64,000 nucleotides of DNA from Ottelia alismoides (GCA_037367405.1 JAZKJV010003124.1:124001-188000), one strand, 5' to 3'; counted from the first letter of the stretch, positions 1-12,848 are shown. Translations and numbers: made by a program. Notes: a model not told the origin generated them from the sequence alone.

Positions 1-365
1 TGGTATTTAACAGTAAACACCCACTTGCAACTAACAACAGAGGCTCCAGGAGGAGCAGGCACCAAACTCCATGTACCACGTGATCGCAAGGCAGTCATCT
101 CTTCTTCCATAGCTAGATGCCAGTGGCTACCCTTCACGGCCTCCTGGTAATTCCGTGGAATAGCCACGGCAGATAAAGCAATTGCAAATCTCTAGAAATC
201 CCTGTCAGACGATGAATAGATACTTGAGACGCAAGGGGGTAAGAAGCACAAGTACGCTTTTGCTTCCATAATGCAATGGCACATCCAAATCATCGGTAGC
301 ATCGGTCATGAGTGGAGTAGTCTCCTGCAAGTGCACAGATGTATCTCCAAACCCATCATTAGAAA
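1..365 (-). pseudogene. N-terminal reverse transcriptase remnant of copia A
   Basis: The minus-strand frame reads IPRNYQEAVKG, MEEEMTALRSRGTW and VSCKWVFTVK between about 170 and 1. These match the start of the copia RT domain (residues 708-760 of element E). A stop lies just upstream near 195, and the rest of the domain is beyond the window edge. Confidence 0.8.
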
Positions 366-1860
366 TCATGTTATAAGAACAAACCTAAGGCGTGTTGATG
401 GCGTGCGATGTCCATGAGCAGAGCCAGGTCGACAGGTATAGAATTTTGGTAATGTTGGAACAATGTAGGACTGGGTAGAAGGCGGTGGTGGTGGTGGTGG
501 TGGTGGTGTAGCAGGCACGGGCTGAGGTGAATACAAAGATGTAGGAGGAGGTGGCATGTACACCTCATCATCAGACTCGGATGCCACCAACCTATCTCCT
601 ATAGGGGAGAAAAACATGACGGATTCAAAGGTTACATCAGCATTGATGTTATATTTTTTGTGCACAGGATCATAACACGACATCCCTTCTGGGTCCTGGA
701 GTACCCATCAAATACACATTTGACAGCCCTAGGAGAGAGTTTGTCAAGACCTGGAGTTAATTCGTGAACGAATGCAACCGAATCAAAGATATAAGGAATA
801 AGTGAGAATAATTCCTTGTCAGGAAAAACAATGGAGAAAGGAGTTTTCTCATCCAAAACAGACGAAGGCATGCGATTCACCAGGTAACATGTCGTAAGGA
901 CAGCATCACCCCAAAACGAATGTGGGGCTCGACTCTGAATAAGAAGTGTCCGATGATATCAAGTAAATGGCGATGCTTTCGCTCTGCAACTCCATTTTGT
1001 TGAGAAGTGTAAGGACATGTGGTTTAATGAATAATGTACGGGAAGAAAAGAACTAAGATAGAGTGCATGTACACAATTCCAAAGCATTATCTATTCTCAC
1101 ATATTTCACAGAAGAAGAGTAAACATTTTTCACTTCATTGATAAAGACTTTGATCATATCTCCTGCTTCAGATTTATTTTTCAATAAGAAAACCCATGAC
1201 AAACGAGAATGATCATCAACATCAACAAGATAAAACATGTGTCCTTGATGATCAGGAACACGACTCGGACCCCAAATGTCAACATGGAATAATTCGAAAG
1301 GGGAGCTAATGCTCCGACTCTGACGACTTAGGAAAGTTGATTTATGATGTTGACATGCTTCACACTGGAAGAACCCTGGTGAGATCTACGGCAAGATATG
1401 ACACATTTTCTAGAGTGGAAGAAGACCAAAATGAAGATGCCAAGTAAAGGGAGAGACTAGTCCAGATGAGATAGAAGACACACCTGCATAAGGAGACTGG
1501 ACCATGCGATAAAGGCCATCCTGCTCCCGACCACAGCCAATCACCCAGCCCGTAAGAATGTCCTGAAAAACAAGAGACGATGGGTCAAATATAGCTCAAC
1601 AATGCAAATCCTTTGTAATCTGACTGATAGATAACAAATTCATAGAAAAATCAGGGGCATGTAAGACGTTCTGCAGACGCATTGAAGGTGTCAAAGTAAT
1701 CTCCCCCTGTCCTGTAATTGGGGAATGAGTCCCATCGGTTATCACCACAGTTCTTCCTGGGGCAATCTGTTTGTATACTGTAAGCTGGCCTCGGTCTCCA
1801 CATAAATGATGCGTTTCCCCAGAATCTAAAATTCAATCTGTAATTGTCGATCCATAATAG
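366..1860 (-). pseudogene. Protease-integrase part of copia A pol
   Basis: The aspartic protease signature survives as LDSGETHHLCGD near 1800-1840. After it come the VLHAPDFSMNLLSISQI block, integrase blocks FHVDIWGPSRVPDHQGH and SWVFLLKNKSEAG (1140-1300), and the linker ending in a poly-proline tract at about 480-515. Frames change several times (1238-1053, 880-632, 683-366), and the integrase catalytic core after 1053 is scrambled. No functional enzyme is expected. Confidence 0.8.
483..509 (-). repeat. (GGT)n microsatellite coding poly-proline in the copia A linker
   Basis: About nine GGT units on the plus strand read as consecutive Pro codons on the minus strand. The integrase-RT linker of element E also holds a Pro-rich tract (27183-27230), so the repeat arose within family coding sequence. 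Confidence 0.85.
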
Positions 1861-2143
1861 GATGTAAAGACATAAGTACTACATGAGGTATTGGCCGTAG
1901 TAGAGGTACTGGCGGAGGCTGAAGCAGCGACATCTGAATGACCTCCTGAAGATGATGAAGAAGCAGGCATGATATCTCACAGTCTGGCCACGAAGTCATC
2001 AAACCTCTGATCTGAAGTAGTAGCCACGAGAGGCTCAGTCTGCTCTGCTACACGGGCTGATGTTGGAAACCATGCTTGGAGTAGCATATCTCCTCGGTAT
2101 GTCCTGGACGATAACAGTACGTACATGGTTGACGAATGCGACC

Positions 2144-2851
2144 TCATCTACCATGAGGTCCACGTCCACGGGAGAATGAAGAGCCTCCTCGACCTCGAGA
2201 GGTTGCCACGGCAGAGGACTGGTTAGTAACTGTAGATGGAACAGTAATCCTGCTGAGCATGCGATATGCTTCCTCCACTGGAGGAATAGTGGCATCGACT
2301 AGAATGTGGGAGCGAGCAGCATCATACTCCGAATCAAGGGCGGCTAGGAATACACCAACCATGGTAGCATTCCTGTATGTCTTTTGTTGCTCTGGAGTTG
2401 CTGTTAGAGGCATGAAACTGTGGAGCTTCTCAAACATCTCATGTAAGGAAGCATATAATGAATGTAGAGGGTGTTCATTTTGTCTGACAGTAAATATGCC
2501 ATGCAGGAGTTGAAGGATCTTCGTCTCGTTCCTTGCTTGAGAATTTGTTGCTATGAGGATATCCCACGTCGCCTTAGCAGTAGGTTGATGTAGCACATCA
2601 TTGACGATCTCAATTGTCAATGTACCAGAGAGCCAAACTTTGGCATAGGTGTCGTCTGCCTTTCATGAGGCGTATACTTCAGTCTTCTCCAACGGCTCAT
2701 CCTCGGTAAGTATATATTTCTTACCATTTGACTTCATAAGGCTCGTGAACTGCATAGCCCAGAGCTCGTAGTTTGTTCTGTCCATTTTGACAATGGGCGT
2801 TGGACATCTGAATGCGCTTGTAGAGGGAACATCGACCTTACTTTCTGACAT
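2144..2851 (-). pseudogene. gag of copia A
   Basis: Gag is the structural protein of the cytoplasmic particle that packages element RNA. The frame starts MSESKVDVPS at 2851, as in element E, and contains the family blocks YELWAMQF, ETKILQLLHGIF and FMPLTATPEQQKTYRNATMVG. One nonsense codon (TGA, a Trp codon in E) at about 2663-2665 splits it. The glutamate that E has lost to TAG is intact here (LAALDSEYDAARS). The arginine/glycine-rich tail before the zinc knuckle ends at 2144. Confidence 0.85.
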
Positions 2852-3040
2852 GATGCCGATGGAGGAAGACTAGGAATAGTAGACTTGCTAAGATAATCGT
2901 CTATACAAATATGCGGGGTATTGGTTGCAAATGTAGACTCAGATTGCAACCAACCCCACCAACGAGACAGGAAACTCGTGAGGGAAACCTGTAGGGTCAC
3001 GCGGAAGCGTGCGTTCTGCGTACGCAAAGGACAACGATGA

Positions 3041-3100
3041 GGGCACGCAGGAGCGTGCTAGAGTGCGCAGGAGCATACTAGGGCACGCAAGAGCGTGCGC
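3041..3100 (-). repeat. Three 20-bp tandem repeats in the leader of copia A
   Basis: The 60 bases divide exactly into three 20-mers that share a core like gcacgcaggagcgtgcta with a few changes. They lie in the GC-rich leader between primer site and gag. Copia E has a different but similarly built GC-rich repeat at the same place (24480-24680). Confidence 0.75.
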
Positions 3101-3369
3101 GGAGTGGTGGAGAGGTGCATGAGGTCCTACAACAGTCGGCGCAGATCGTCCGTAACAGCTTGGGGCCGTGGGATGGGACCTGGCGGCACGCGCGAGGTCC
3201 TGGGGCCGCGCGCAAGAGCCTGGTGGCGCGAGGGGGACCGTGCACAAGAACCTGGCGATGCGGGGGGAGGGGGGGTTCGCGCAAGGTTGGTGGCGCGGGG
3301 ATGCAAGCGGCGCGGGGGCTTGGAGGTGGGGCTAGGGTTATGGCACGAGAGTTCCGGTCTAGAACCGTC

Positions 3370-3381
3370 GCTCTGATACCA
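3370..3381 (-). other. Primer binding site of copia A
   Basis: Minus-strand sequence tggtatcagagc lies immediately after the LTR end. It is complementary to the 3' end of initiator methionine tRNA, the usual primer for plant copia elements. Confidence 0.85.
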
Positions 3382-3537
3382 TGTTGGAAGAAAAATAAGA
3401 GATAATCAATCCATAAAACCCTATGCTCTCTTATATAGGAGAGAGGCTTGTGGGTAAATTACATAAGATAGGCATTAAGAAATAAACAATGAGAAACAAC
3501 TACTCAGAATACACGGAAATATCTCTACATACATACA
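3382..3537 (-). repeat. 5' LTR of copia A (156 bp)
   Basis: On the minus strand it starts TGTATG and ends CCAACA directly before the primer site. It has the short-LTR family's TATA core (revcomp of ctcttatataggagag near 3429-3444) and the shared 'tttatgtaatttaccca'-like block found in the LTR of element E. The TG end touches RT sequence of element D at 3538. Confidence 0.8.
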
Positions 3538-4696
3538 AGAGGAAGTCTACATGCAGCAGCCACATGGGTTTGCTGATGAGGAGTGTCTGAAGGTTTGCAA
3601 ACTTCGTAAGACTATCTATGGCCTTAAGCAGAGTCCAAAGAGATTAGTTTCAAAAGCTCTCGGATTTAATGGAGCAGCAGGGCTGGTGAGATCGACTGCA
3701 GATCATTCATTATTTGTTCAGAGCTATTATAGAGGTATAGTTGTTATACTAGTTTTTGTTGACGGCATCATTGTTACAAGGGATGAAGCAGCTAAGGACT
3801 TCCTTGGTTAGCAATTTGTAACCAAGGACCTTGGCAGTCTACGTGACTTCCTTGGACTGAGTTTGCCAAGAACCGGCAAGGTCTTGTAATGACCTAGAGG
3901 AAGTATGTTGCAGATCTTCTCTCCGAGACGGGCATGGTAGATTACATGCATGCCACTACCCCCATAGACATGAGCATGAAGTTATATGAAATTATACCAA
4001 GGTAGACAAGAGGAGGTATAGGGAGCTCGTTAGAAAGCTCCTACACTAGACTATCACCAGAGGACAGATATATCATTTGCTGTGAGCGGAGTGAAGCAAT
4101 TCATGGAGCAGCCTAGACAGGCACATATGGATGTAGTTAAATCTATTTTGAGGCATATAAAGTCCTCATCTGGCTCTAGTCTTTTATTTAACAGAGGCAC
4201 ATCCATTGCCGTTACAGCTGGCACAAAAGCAGATTATGTGGGATGTCCTAAGGACAAGAAGTCATACCTCTGATTTTGCAATGTCCATAAAGAGCTCCTT
4301 CGTGTCATGGAAGAGCAAGAAGCAGATAGTGATCACCATATCTAATACAGAATCAGAGTACAGAGCTATGGTAAAGGGGAGTACAGAGAAGATATGGGTC
4401 AAATCTAGTCTGACTGACCTAGTTGTAGAGGTGCATATTCCCATGCACCTCTAAGGTGACAACCAGACTGCTTTTTTCATTGTCAACAACCCAACCTTCA
4501 TGAGAGGACCACGCATATCGAGATAGATTGTCACTACACTCGAGACATGACTTAGAAGGGCTTTGTCTCCACCTCTCATGTAAACTCAAGAGAACAAACA
4601 ACAAGCGTGTTCACCAAGGCCCTAGCTAAAGGGTCATTCCAGAGATGTTCTTCTAAGGTGAGCATGATTGATATCTACGCTCTTGCTTGAGGGGAG
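3538..4696 (+). pseudogene. Copia D: RT C-terminal half and RNase H
   Basis: The plus strand reads EVYMQQPHGFADEE, the RT block IYGLKQSPKRL, VFVDGIIV where an active copy has YVDD, FMEQPRQAHMDVVKSILRH and the RNase H blocks KADYVGCPKDKKS and HIEIDCHYTRDM, then SMIDIYALA and the purine tract at 4690-4696. At least four frame breaks and several stops are present. The second catalytic Asp of YVDD is Gly, and a TAG follows at DFLG*QFVTKD. Both lesions recur in copia C. The left end is cut by copia A. The right end is cut at the PPT by copia B, and its 3' LTR resumes at 15356. Confidence 0.88.
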
Positions 4697-7207
4697 TGTA
4701 AGGATATGGAATTATCCTCAAGCGCATCACTGAAGCGTGATCGTCGTATCGGATACGACGAAGAACGACTAGTCGTACTAGTTGTTCGGTGCAGCGGAAT
4801 TTAAAAAAAATTATTCGATGAAACCACATGATCCGAGAACCATTCTCAGATCGTTTCATCTATAACCACAACAAGTATAATGCAATACCTCTTGAAGCTT
4901 GGTTGATCGAGTCTCTAAGAGAAGAGACCTCATGTCTCAAGTCCGATCGTCGGCGAGACTGCTTGCGAGCGCGGGGATGAACCGCGTTGTCCTCGCAATC
5001 CAAGAAGTTGATCCAAGCGTGGTTGCTCCTGATCTCGTCGCACGAGATCGAACGTCTCCTTCGTGGGCGTGTCACACCAAGAAGACGGAGAACCGAAGAA
5101 CGTCGAAGCGGCGGCGCGGTGGCGATGGCGTCGACGATTCCCTCCTCTAGGGTATGGTGGACAGCCACCAATATTAGAGGGAGAGAGGGCTGTCGTGTAT
5201 GAAGAAAGAGGAAGAGAGAGAGCTCCAATAATGCATGTTAAGAGAGAGCATGGTATGCATCTCTATTTATAGGGTTTTGGGATCCATGGATCTCAATCCA
5301 TGTGACATGTAAAATCAATGGATGAGATTGATTTATGTCAATCCAATGGTCAAGATTGTTGTTGGTAAAACCAACAAATCTGGATTAAAATATATTTGAC
5401 AAAATCAAATATAAATTAGTCCTAAATCAAACCCAATAAATAAGGAGAGATTGTGCATGGAGATTTCATCTCCATGCACCTTCCATGTGGACGGCCACAC
5501 ATTCCTATTTGGAATGGTGTGCCGCCCACTTATTTCCATTCTCATGATGAATCATGAGATTGCATATCTCCATGGAAATCTCTCTTTATTTATTTACAAC
5601 AAATTTGTTGGGTTTTATTCTTCAAAAATAATTCACGATTATATTTGAGAATATTGCAATCTTGTCATGGAAAAAATTGTGAATCACATTCACAACCCAA
5701 AACAACTTATAATGTACATTGTCAATTAATTAAACAATGTGTATCCAATACACATAATAATTAATCAACACATATAAATTATAATCAGCTCTCTCTAATA
5801 CATTATAAATCACATTTATAATATATTATGAATAATTGGATATTTCTATCCACATTATTCTTATCCACATTAATTAAATCATATTTAATTATATTGGATA
5901 ATCTCTTCATACATCAAGATGATTAAATCAGATTTAATCATGATTTCTTCATTGCTTAGATCTTATAGAATTATTCTTGAACCCTTCAAGAATAATGCAA
6001 TCTCTCCGCAGATACTTGGAGATAAGGACAGGGCGATTGTATTGTTCCACGTATAGTGACTTGGATGTTGAGATCATATCTCAAATCTAAATCTCATGGA
6101 CCTCCCACTGATGCTTGATCAAATCAAGACCGTAGACCTAATCTTCTCATTGCATCTGAATCTCATTCAGATCAATGTCCAGTTCATGGACTAAGATTAG
6201 GTCACTTCTCTAATGAGAGGAGTCACTAAAATCCAAACATGTTTCATCACTCCCTCGGAATGGAAGTGTCATGGTTATACAATCGTATATGATCAAATCA
6301 CCCTCAGGTATTCCCAATACCTGTACATCCTCCATACTGGAAGACTTATGATCATTCTGAAGATAAAGATCACTTTTGCACTGTCATCTTCAGGGTTAGA
6401 TAGATCATTTAAGTTTCTCAATCTTGGTCATTGGGATTTGGTGTAGATCATATGCTTTCACAAAGCATATATCTTACCTTCAAATTCATGTCATGCTTCC
6501 AAAGCACGACGACCATGCATGGAATTTGTTCAGTCCCACTACCTCATGAGTGAGCTCATGTCTCCCGGTTCACAAGTGAACCTGTATGATCCCTTTGAGA
6601 GGTCGTATTACTCATATGTCCTTACATGCACACCAGCTCGCCGGTATATAGACCTTGGTTAGGTCATCAACCTATTGGTCTGCCAAATGTACATACTCAG
6701 ACATATAGCAATACATCTGTCTCCGGTCAGAGGATGCATGCCTATGTTGTGACAGTACTCAACGTAGGTCTTTGGTTATCTCGATCTCGTTAAGTCAACC
6801 TATTGACTCAACTAACCTGACACCTCCGAATCACTATTCCCATGCAGAGGACCTGCATCAAGAGGTCAGTCAGATATCAGCCATATGAGATAGGATTGCC
6901 ATCTCCTACTCAGGCTGGAGATCACTACTTAATAATCATTTGATGATGCTTGATGAGTCCTCTATCTAATCCCCTTAGATATTCATCCAAGCATCAGTCT
7001 CTATAACTCATCCAATGAATCAACAGCTGTATGATAATCAAGTTGGCCATGGTACATAACCCTTATTGTACAGAGGGACCCTATAGTGCATTCATTCATT
7101 AATCTCAGAAAGGGAGTGAAAAATAATCAATAACTTTCATTGATAATTTATTTATTACAATAACATTTATTATAGAAATGGTTCGCCCGGGGCTCACATT
7201 GCTAACA
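4697..7207 (-). repeat. 3' LTR of copia B (2511 bp)
   Basis: The sequence begins TGTAAGG and ends GCTAACA on the plus strand, and matches 12861-15355 along its length by eye. Differences include a stretch of about 26 bp at 5457-5484 that is absent from the other LTR. A TATA core (ctatttatag, minus strand) lies at 5263-5272. Everything from about 5235 down to 4697 would be transcribed. Short open frames in it are not conserved proteins. Confidence 0.92.
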
Positions 7208-7270
7208 ATCTCTCACTAGCCCTCAGAACCATTCAGGTACAATCTTTAAACCCATACTCTCGAAAACCTT

Positions 7271-10022
7271 CTATGTCAGAGGTTTGGTAAGAGGATCAGC
7301 AATGTTGTCGGCAGAGGCCACCTTGGTGATGATGATGTCACCACGCTTTTGTATCTCCCGAATGATGCAGTATTTCCTTTCCACGTGCTTGCTCTTTTGA
7401 TGCCATCTGGGTTCCTTTGCCTGGGCAATGGCTCCCGTGTTATCGTAGAGTAACGGGATGGGAATATCAGAGGAAACTACGCCAAGCTCCAGGACGAACT
7501 TGCGCAACCACACCGCCTCCTTTGCAGCATCTGATGCGGCAATGTATTCAGCTTCTGTTGTCGAATCTGCAGTAGTGTCCTGCTTCTTGCTTCTCCAGCT
7601 CACAGCACCACCAACAAGAACACGAACCCTGATGTCGACTTTCAATCATCAACATCTGATTGGAAGTCAGAATCTGTATATCCCAAGACTTGGAGATCAC
7701 CATCTCCATAGACCAAGATGTAATCTTGCGTCCGTCTTAGATATTTGAATATGTTCTTTATTGCATTCCAGTGTTGCTCTCCATAGCAGGATTGGTAACG
7801 ACTTATCACTCCCACTGCATGGCAGATATCTGGCCTAGTACACATCATGGCATACATTAAGCTTTCTACGGCTGATGCATAAGGACATCCAGCCATGACA
7901 TTCTTTTTCTCAACAGTTTGAGGAGCCATTCCTTTAGACAGGTGGATACCATGTCTTAAGGGTAGGAATCCTTTCTTGGAACTATCCATACAAAATCGTT
8001 CAAGAATCTTCTTAATGTATCCATGTTGTGACAATCCCAAAATCCTCTTTTCTCGGTTTCTGAACAACATCAGGCCTAAGATGTAAGAGGCTTCTCCAAG
8101 ATCTTTCATCTCAAAGGTATGGGATAGCCAAATCTTCACACTGGTCATCATCCATGTATCATTCCCAATGATAAGGATGTCATCTACGTAAAGCACGATG
8201 AACACAATGGTGCTCCCACTAGTCTTCTTGTATACACAAGGTTCATCAGGATTCTGCACAAAATCATAACTCTTTATGGTTTCGTCGAATCTGATGTTCC
8301 AGCTACGAGAAGCTTGCTTAAGCCCATAGATGGATTTCTTCAGCTTGCATACTTTACCATCCTCTGTCATGAAGCCCTGGGGTTGCTCCATGTAGATATC
8401 CTCCTCGAGGTATCCATTGAGGAAAGCCGTCTTGACGTCCATCTGCCAGATGTCGTAGTCAAGATATGCAACTATAACTAGCAATGTCCTGATGGATTTA
8501 AGCATAGCCACAGGAGAGAATGTCTCATCGTAATCGATGCCTTCTCTCTGTGTGTAGCCCTTGGCTACGAGCCGTGCCTTGAAAGTCTCTACTTTCCCAT
8601 CAGGTCCCCTCTTTCTCTTGAAGATCCATTTACACCCAATGGGTTTTACCCCTTTAGGTGGATCCTCTAGGGTCCATACACTATTCTTATGCATGGAGTC
8701 AATTTCTGACTTCATTACTAGCATCCATCTATCCATGTCTTGATTCGCGAGTGCTTCATCAAATGAAGTAGGATCAATGTCAGTTTCACCTGACACATGG
8801 AATCCATACCTTTCAGGTGGTGCAACCACCCTCGAACTCCTTCGAAGAGGTATGGGTGTTTCATCTTTATTTATCTCCTCAGTTTCTGGTCTAGGAAGCT
8901 CAGAATCCTCAGGGGATTCAATGAGTTCCTCTACTTCATTATTTTCTTGACCTTTAAGGAAATCATTCTCCAGAAACTTCACATCTCTAGAAACAAAAAC
9001 CTTTTGAGTCTCAGGGTCCTAAAGCCGGTATCCAATACCATTTTTAACATACCCAATGAAGTAACACACACGAGAGCAAGATTCTAGCTTACTTGCGTCC
9101 ACGTTCTTCGCATGGACCAAGCAACCCCAAACCCTCAAGCGATAGACACTAGGTTTGGTTCCATACCATAGCTCATGAGGAGTCTTAGGCACAGATTTGC
9201 TAGGAATCTTATTCAGGATATATATTGCAGTCTCTACTGCATATCCCCAGAAACTAAGAGGTAAATGTGCTTTGCTCATCATTGAACGGACCATGTCCAT
9301 GATGGTTCTGTTGCGTCTTTCAGTAACACCATTAAGTTGGGGAGTTCCAGGAGGAGTGAGATTGGAAACAATTCCATTCTCCTTAGGTATTCCTTGAATT
9401 CATCCGAGAGGTACTCACCACCTCGATCAGATCGAATCCGCTTAATCTTCCTATCGGTTTGGTTCTCAACCAAAGCCTTGAACTCTTTGAACTTTTCAAA
9501 GGTTTCAGACTTGTGACGTAATTGGAAGATAAACCCGTATCGCGAATGGTCATCAATAAACGTCAAATAATATCGATGTCCATTTCTAGTCGCGGTACTG
9601 AAGGGGCCACATACATCAGTATGTATTAGGTCAATAATACCTTCGCATCTCGTAACCTTGTTACGGAAAGGCGTCTTCGTCATTTTACCCTGAATGCAAT
9701 GTTTGCAAGTGGGCAAAGATTGAACCTGTAGAAAATCTAGAGGTCCATCCTTTATCAATCTATTGATCCTATCAACAGATAAATGACCAAGCCTTTGATG
9801 CCAAATCTCATTTGAGATGTTTTTATCCTCTCTGGATTTTTTAGGGTTTTTATTAGTGGTTGTCACATTCATGATACATTTATCAATGCACAACTCATAG
9901 AGTCCACCAGAAGACAAAACGCCATCCGCAATATATTTATCATAACGATTTATGACTAATTTATTAAAGAAAAGGAAAGAAAATCCGCTTCTAACAAGCT
10001 TAGATACAGATATCAAGTTCAT
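7271..10022 (-). pseudogene. pol of copia B: integrase, RT and RNase H
   Basis: Integrase has the zinc-binding WHQRLGHLS and CKHC blocks, then HTDVCGPF and IRSDRGGEYLSDEF. A one-base deletion near 9382 shifts frame before the catalytic Glu region (recovered in the frame 9300-9019). A TAG at about 9018 replaces the residue after IGYRL. RT runs 8982-7900 with CKWIFKRKR, VARLV-type blocks and an intact YVDDILIIGN near 8166-8195. RNase H starts YTDSDFQSDVDD. A TGA at about 7642-7644 breaks it before KSTSGF. The tail reads WRSKKQDTTADSTTEAEYIA and KHVERKYCIIREI. There are two frameshifts, counting the protease junction, and two stops. The RT active site itself is unchanged. Confidence 0.88.
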
Positions 10023-11104
10023 TCTGACTTCGGGTACAAAAAGACATTCTTTAAGTACAAGGACTCTACCACTAGATGATGATAGTCTACAAGTGCAACA
10101 CTTGCATCAGATCCCATCTGGATGACTATCTCCCCTTCCTCAAGATTCCTTATTTCCTGAAACAAATGCAACAAATTGCATACATGAACAGAAGCACCAG
10201 AATCTATAACACAACTTCCTTCTCGTCCGACGAGAAAGCTAGTTTCAATGATGAAAGTAGATTTCGTACCTGTTGGGGCTTTACCTTTGTCTGAGGACTT
10301 CAAGTATTCTGGGCAGTTACGCCTCCAGTGCCCCGGCTTCTTGCAGTGGTCACAGACGTCGGTTTTCTTCGACGCCATAAGAGTGGATGCATTGGAAGAA
10401 GAGCCAACACTTTGTCCCTTCTTTCTCTTCTGGGCCGGGCCCTTCCGAGAACCATGCTTCCGACCGCACTTCCCTCTGACCTGTGCAACCACTGCATTGC
10501 CAGCGGGACCATCCTTCTTCATTACGTCTTCTGCAGACTTCAATGCAGCAAGGAGAGCAGCACTTGTCAATTCCAGTTTGTTCATGTAGAATGACACTAC
10601 AAAGTTATTGAAAAACTTGGGCAATGACAGCAGAATGAAGTCAGCTTGCATGTCTGCATCCGTCGTTACCCCAAGAGTCTCCAGCTCCGACAAGTACCCA
10701 AACATTTTGAGTACATGTTCACCGACCGAAGTCCCTTCCTGCATCCTGCAGCGAATGAGGTCTTTCATAACATTGTACCGTTGGGTGCGGTTAATGTCAC
10801 CAAACATGTCCTTAAGATTCTGCATTATTTCCTGGCAGGTACTCATCTCCACATGTTGCTTCTGCAGAACATTGGAGAGAGAACCTAAGATATAGCATCT
10901 AGCCAAGACATGATCTTCATCATACTTATCATTAAATGCTTTTTCTTCCTTGGACTTAGGGTTCTCATGCTTGTCCTCAGAGAGCACATAACTTATGCGC
11001 TCAGCAGAGAGAACAAGCTCCAAATTACGGATCCAATCCGAGTAATTTGGACCGGTCAATTGGTTGACCTCAAGAAGCCTACTAAGTGGGTTCAAAGACT
11101 TCAT
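10019..11104 (-). CDS. gag-protease frame of copia B, open for 361 codons
   Basis: Gag forms the particle and binds RNA, and the protease cuts the polyprotein. The start at 11104 (MKSLNPLSRLLEVNQ) begins the usual plant copia gag core (UBN2-type, LTGPNYSDWIRNLELVLSAE). Residues 251-264 form a CX2CX4HX4C zinc knuckle (CDHCKKPGHWRRNC). The aspartic protease motif DSGASVHVC is at 301-309. The frame runs off at FLYPKSE because one base is missing around 10035-10050. The next frame resumes with VPEVRMNLISVSKL, so the natural product was one gag-pol protein. No internal stop precedes that point. Confidence 0.85.
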   Translation of the reverse strand: MKSLNPLSRLLEVNQLTGPNYSDWIRNLELVLSAERISYVLSEDKHENPKSKEEKAFNDKYDEDHVLARCYILGSLSNVLQKQHVEMSTCQEIMQNLKDMFGDINRTQRYNVMKDLIRCRMQEGTSVGEHVLKMFGYLSELETLGVTTDADMQADFILLSLPKFFNNFVVSFYMNKLELTSAALLAALKSAEDVMKKDGPAGNAVVAQVRGKCGRKHGSRKGPAQKRKKGQSVGSSSNASTLMASKKTDVCDHCKKPGHWRRNCPEYLKSSDKGKAPTGTKSTFIIETSFLVGREGSCVIDSGASVHVCNLLHLFQEIRNLEEGEIVIQMGSDASVALVDYHHLVVESLYLKNVFLYPKSE

Positions 11105-12848
11105 TTTCTGAAATTAAGAATGCATTATATTAGAATATGAAAAAATATTCAAATTTATAACATTTGATTAAGGTATTTTAAATCAAATTATTCTTGCATT
11201 GTCGACTTTGAAAGTTCATTCCCTTAATCACTTTCAAAGTAAGAGATATACTTACCGCTATATCTCTAGCAAGAATTGGGATCTCCTCTTTATCATTGTC
11301 ACATCCCAACAATATGAGAATTTGCGACTGCTATAAAGAGAAGCGGGAACACATTCCGCCTTGCAAGTCCAACTTGCATTTCTCAATTCGGTCTTTAACA
11401 CCCGGGCTCATCACCCCTAAGGCGATGTTGACCCGTCGTTAATTGAACCAACCGTCAACAGAAATAGTACTCGCTATGCGCAATCCAGTATCGTCCCAAT
11501 AATATGAGGATCCGATATTGGGGTCACTACGCATACGGCCTTACTCTTTCGAGAAGCAAAGAGCCCGATCCAGATGCGCTTGCACACAGGAGCTGTCACT
11601 TCGGACAGGCGTCTCCCACATGCAATCCCTGGCGACGGAACTCTTCGCCTTGACGAGAGACCATAGATGTCACTTATGTGATCCTCCATCTCATATTCAA
11701 ATTTTAATTAATTATCATGAATTACATTCATATAATCAATTCTTCCAAGGGAAATAACTCTATTCATAATAGAGTGTCTCAATTGGACATAATCAATTTA
11801 ATCATATTAAATTAATTATCAATCCAATTCAATCAATCAAACTTGATTATTTTACTTAAATATATATATGGTAATATCTCAAAAATACGTGTTAATTCGA
11901 ATTTTAATAATTAGAAAATACACCTTGATTTTCTCCGGCATTATACAATCCCTACCCGCTATCATGGCCAATACCGACGAGAGTGGGACAGACCACATAC
12001 GTTGCAACCCGCAACCCCAATGCTCTCCGACTAGACACCATATCCGCCTCGGGAAAACATAATGCCAGATATATCAATTTGTATTTTGAGATGATCATCG
12101 ATTTTTCAACCGAAATTGTACCATATAATAATAATCAAAACATTTTAAATTATAACGAAATTTGCTACACAAATTCCCAATCTTGTTCAAGCATAAAGTT
12201 TGAAGATTGTGATTTCCAATTATGATTTAGATCACATCTAATCAATTTATTGGTTGAGGCCAAGTCAATTAGGTAAATAATCATGTTCCAATATTTCACA
12301 AATATTTTTCAAGATTATTTTACGAAATTAATAATTAATTTCACTAATTGACAATCACTTGGTTCTAGATTAGGACTGTAATTTCAGTAGTGACCCCTAC
12401 TCACTAAAATTAACATATCTCAATCAATTTAAATCCAAATTAGACAAACTTAATTTCAAAGATTGCTAACTTGATTTAGGACAGAAGCCAAGTGATGTTT
12501 CACGCATTTCAAGGCAGATGATAACACGCATTTCAAGGCAGATGATAACAGTAATTAACTCTTTAATCATGTTAAAATCTACTGTTCCCGCAACAGTGCA
12601 TACATGTTCATTAAAACATCCATATCTTGAGCATACGAAATCCGATTTACGCAAACTCAGATCCTATGGTTTCCTTATTTAATGGGAACAAAATCCAAGC
12701 AAATAATTCGCGCTTAAACAATTTAAACATGCTCGAAATTATTTACTAAACAGATCTGCGAAATCAAATGCGATAAAAACTTTCGCGATCTTAACGAACC
12801 CAAGTCGTCCTCGATTTTCGAATCATATTCGAAACCGTCGACCTAAAG
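11105..12848 (-). other. Untranslated leader of copia B
   Basis: These 1.7 kb lie between primer site and gag start. The stretch is AT-rich with no recognisable coding sequence. A near-exact short duplication (acgcatttcaaggcagatga) occurs at about 12502-12522 and 12526-12545. A packaging signal would be expected here but cannot be pointed to. Confidence 0.6.

Larger units (their letters stand above)
1..3537 (-). mobile_element. Ty1/copia element A, 5' part, runs off the left edge
   Basis: Read on the minus strand, the order is LTR (3537-3382), iMet-type primer site, GC-rich leader, gag, protease, integrase, proline-rich linker and the first part of reverse transcriptase. That is copia order. 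The window begins inside RT (CKWVFTVK-like residues at 1-28). Its proteins resemble those of elements C, D and E, so all four belong to one short-LTR family. The frame carries stops and frameshifts throughout, so the copy is dead. At 3537/3538 it abuts the RT coding sequence of + strand element D, so it landed in D. The other junction is outside the window. Confidence 0.9.

Noticed and set aside
3095..3405. Two plus-strand frames of over 90 codons
   Set aside because: They are antisense to the GC-rich leader and LTR of copia A. The high GC content explains the lack of stops.
4860..5272. Overlapping open frames on both strands in the long LTR (also 13064-13393)
   Set aside because: They lie in LTR sequence downstream of its TATA box. 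They recur only because the LTR is duplicated, and they have no family motifs.
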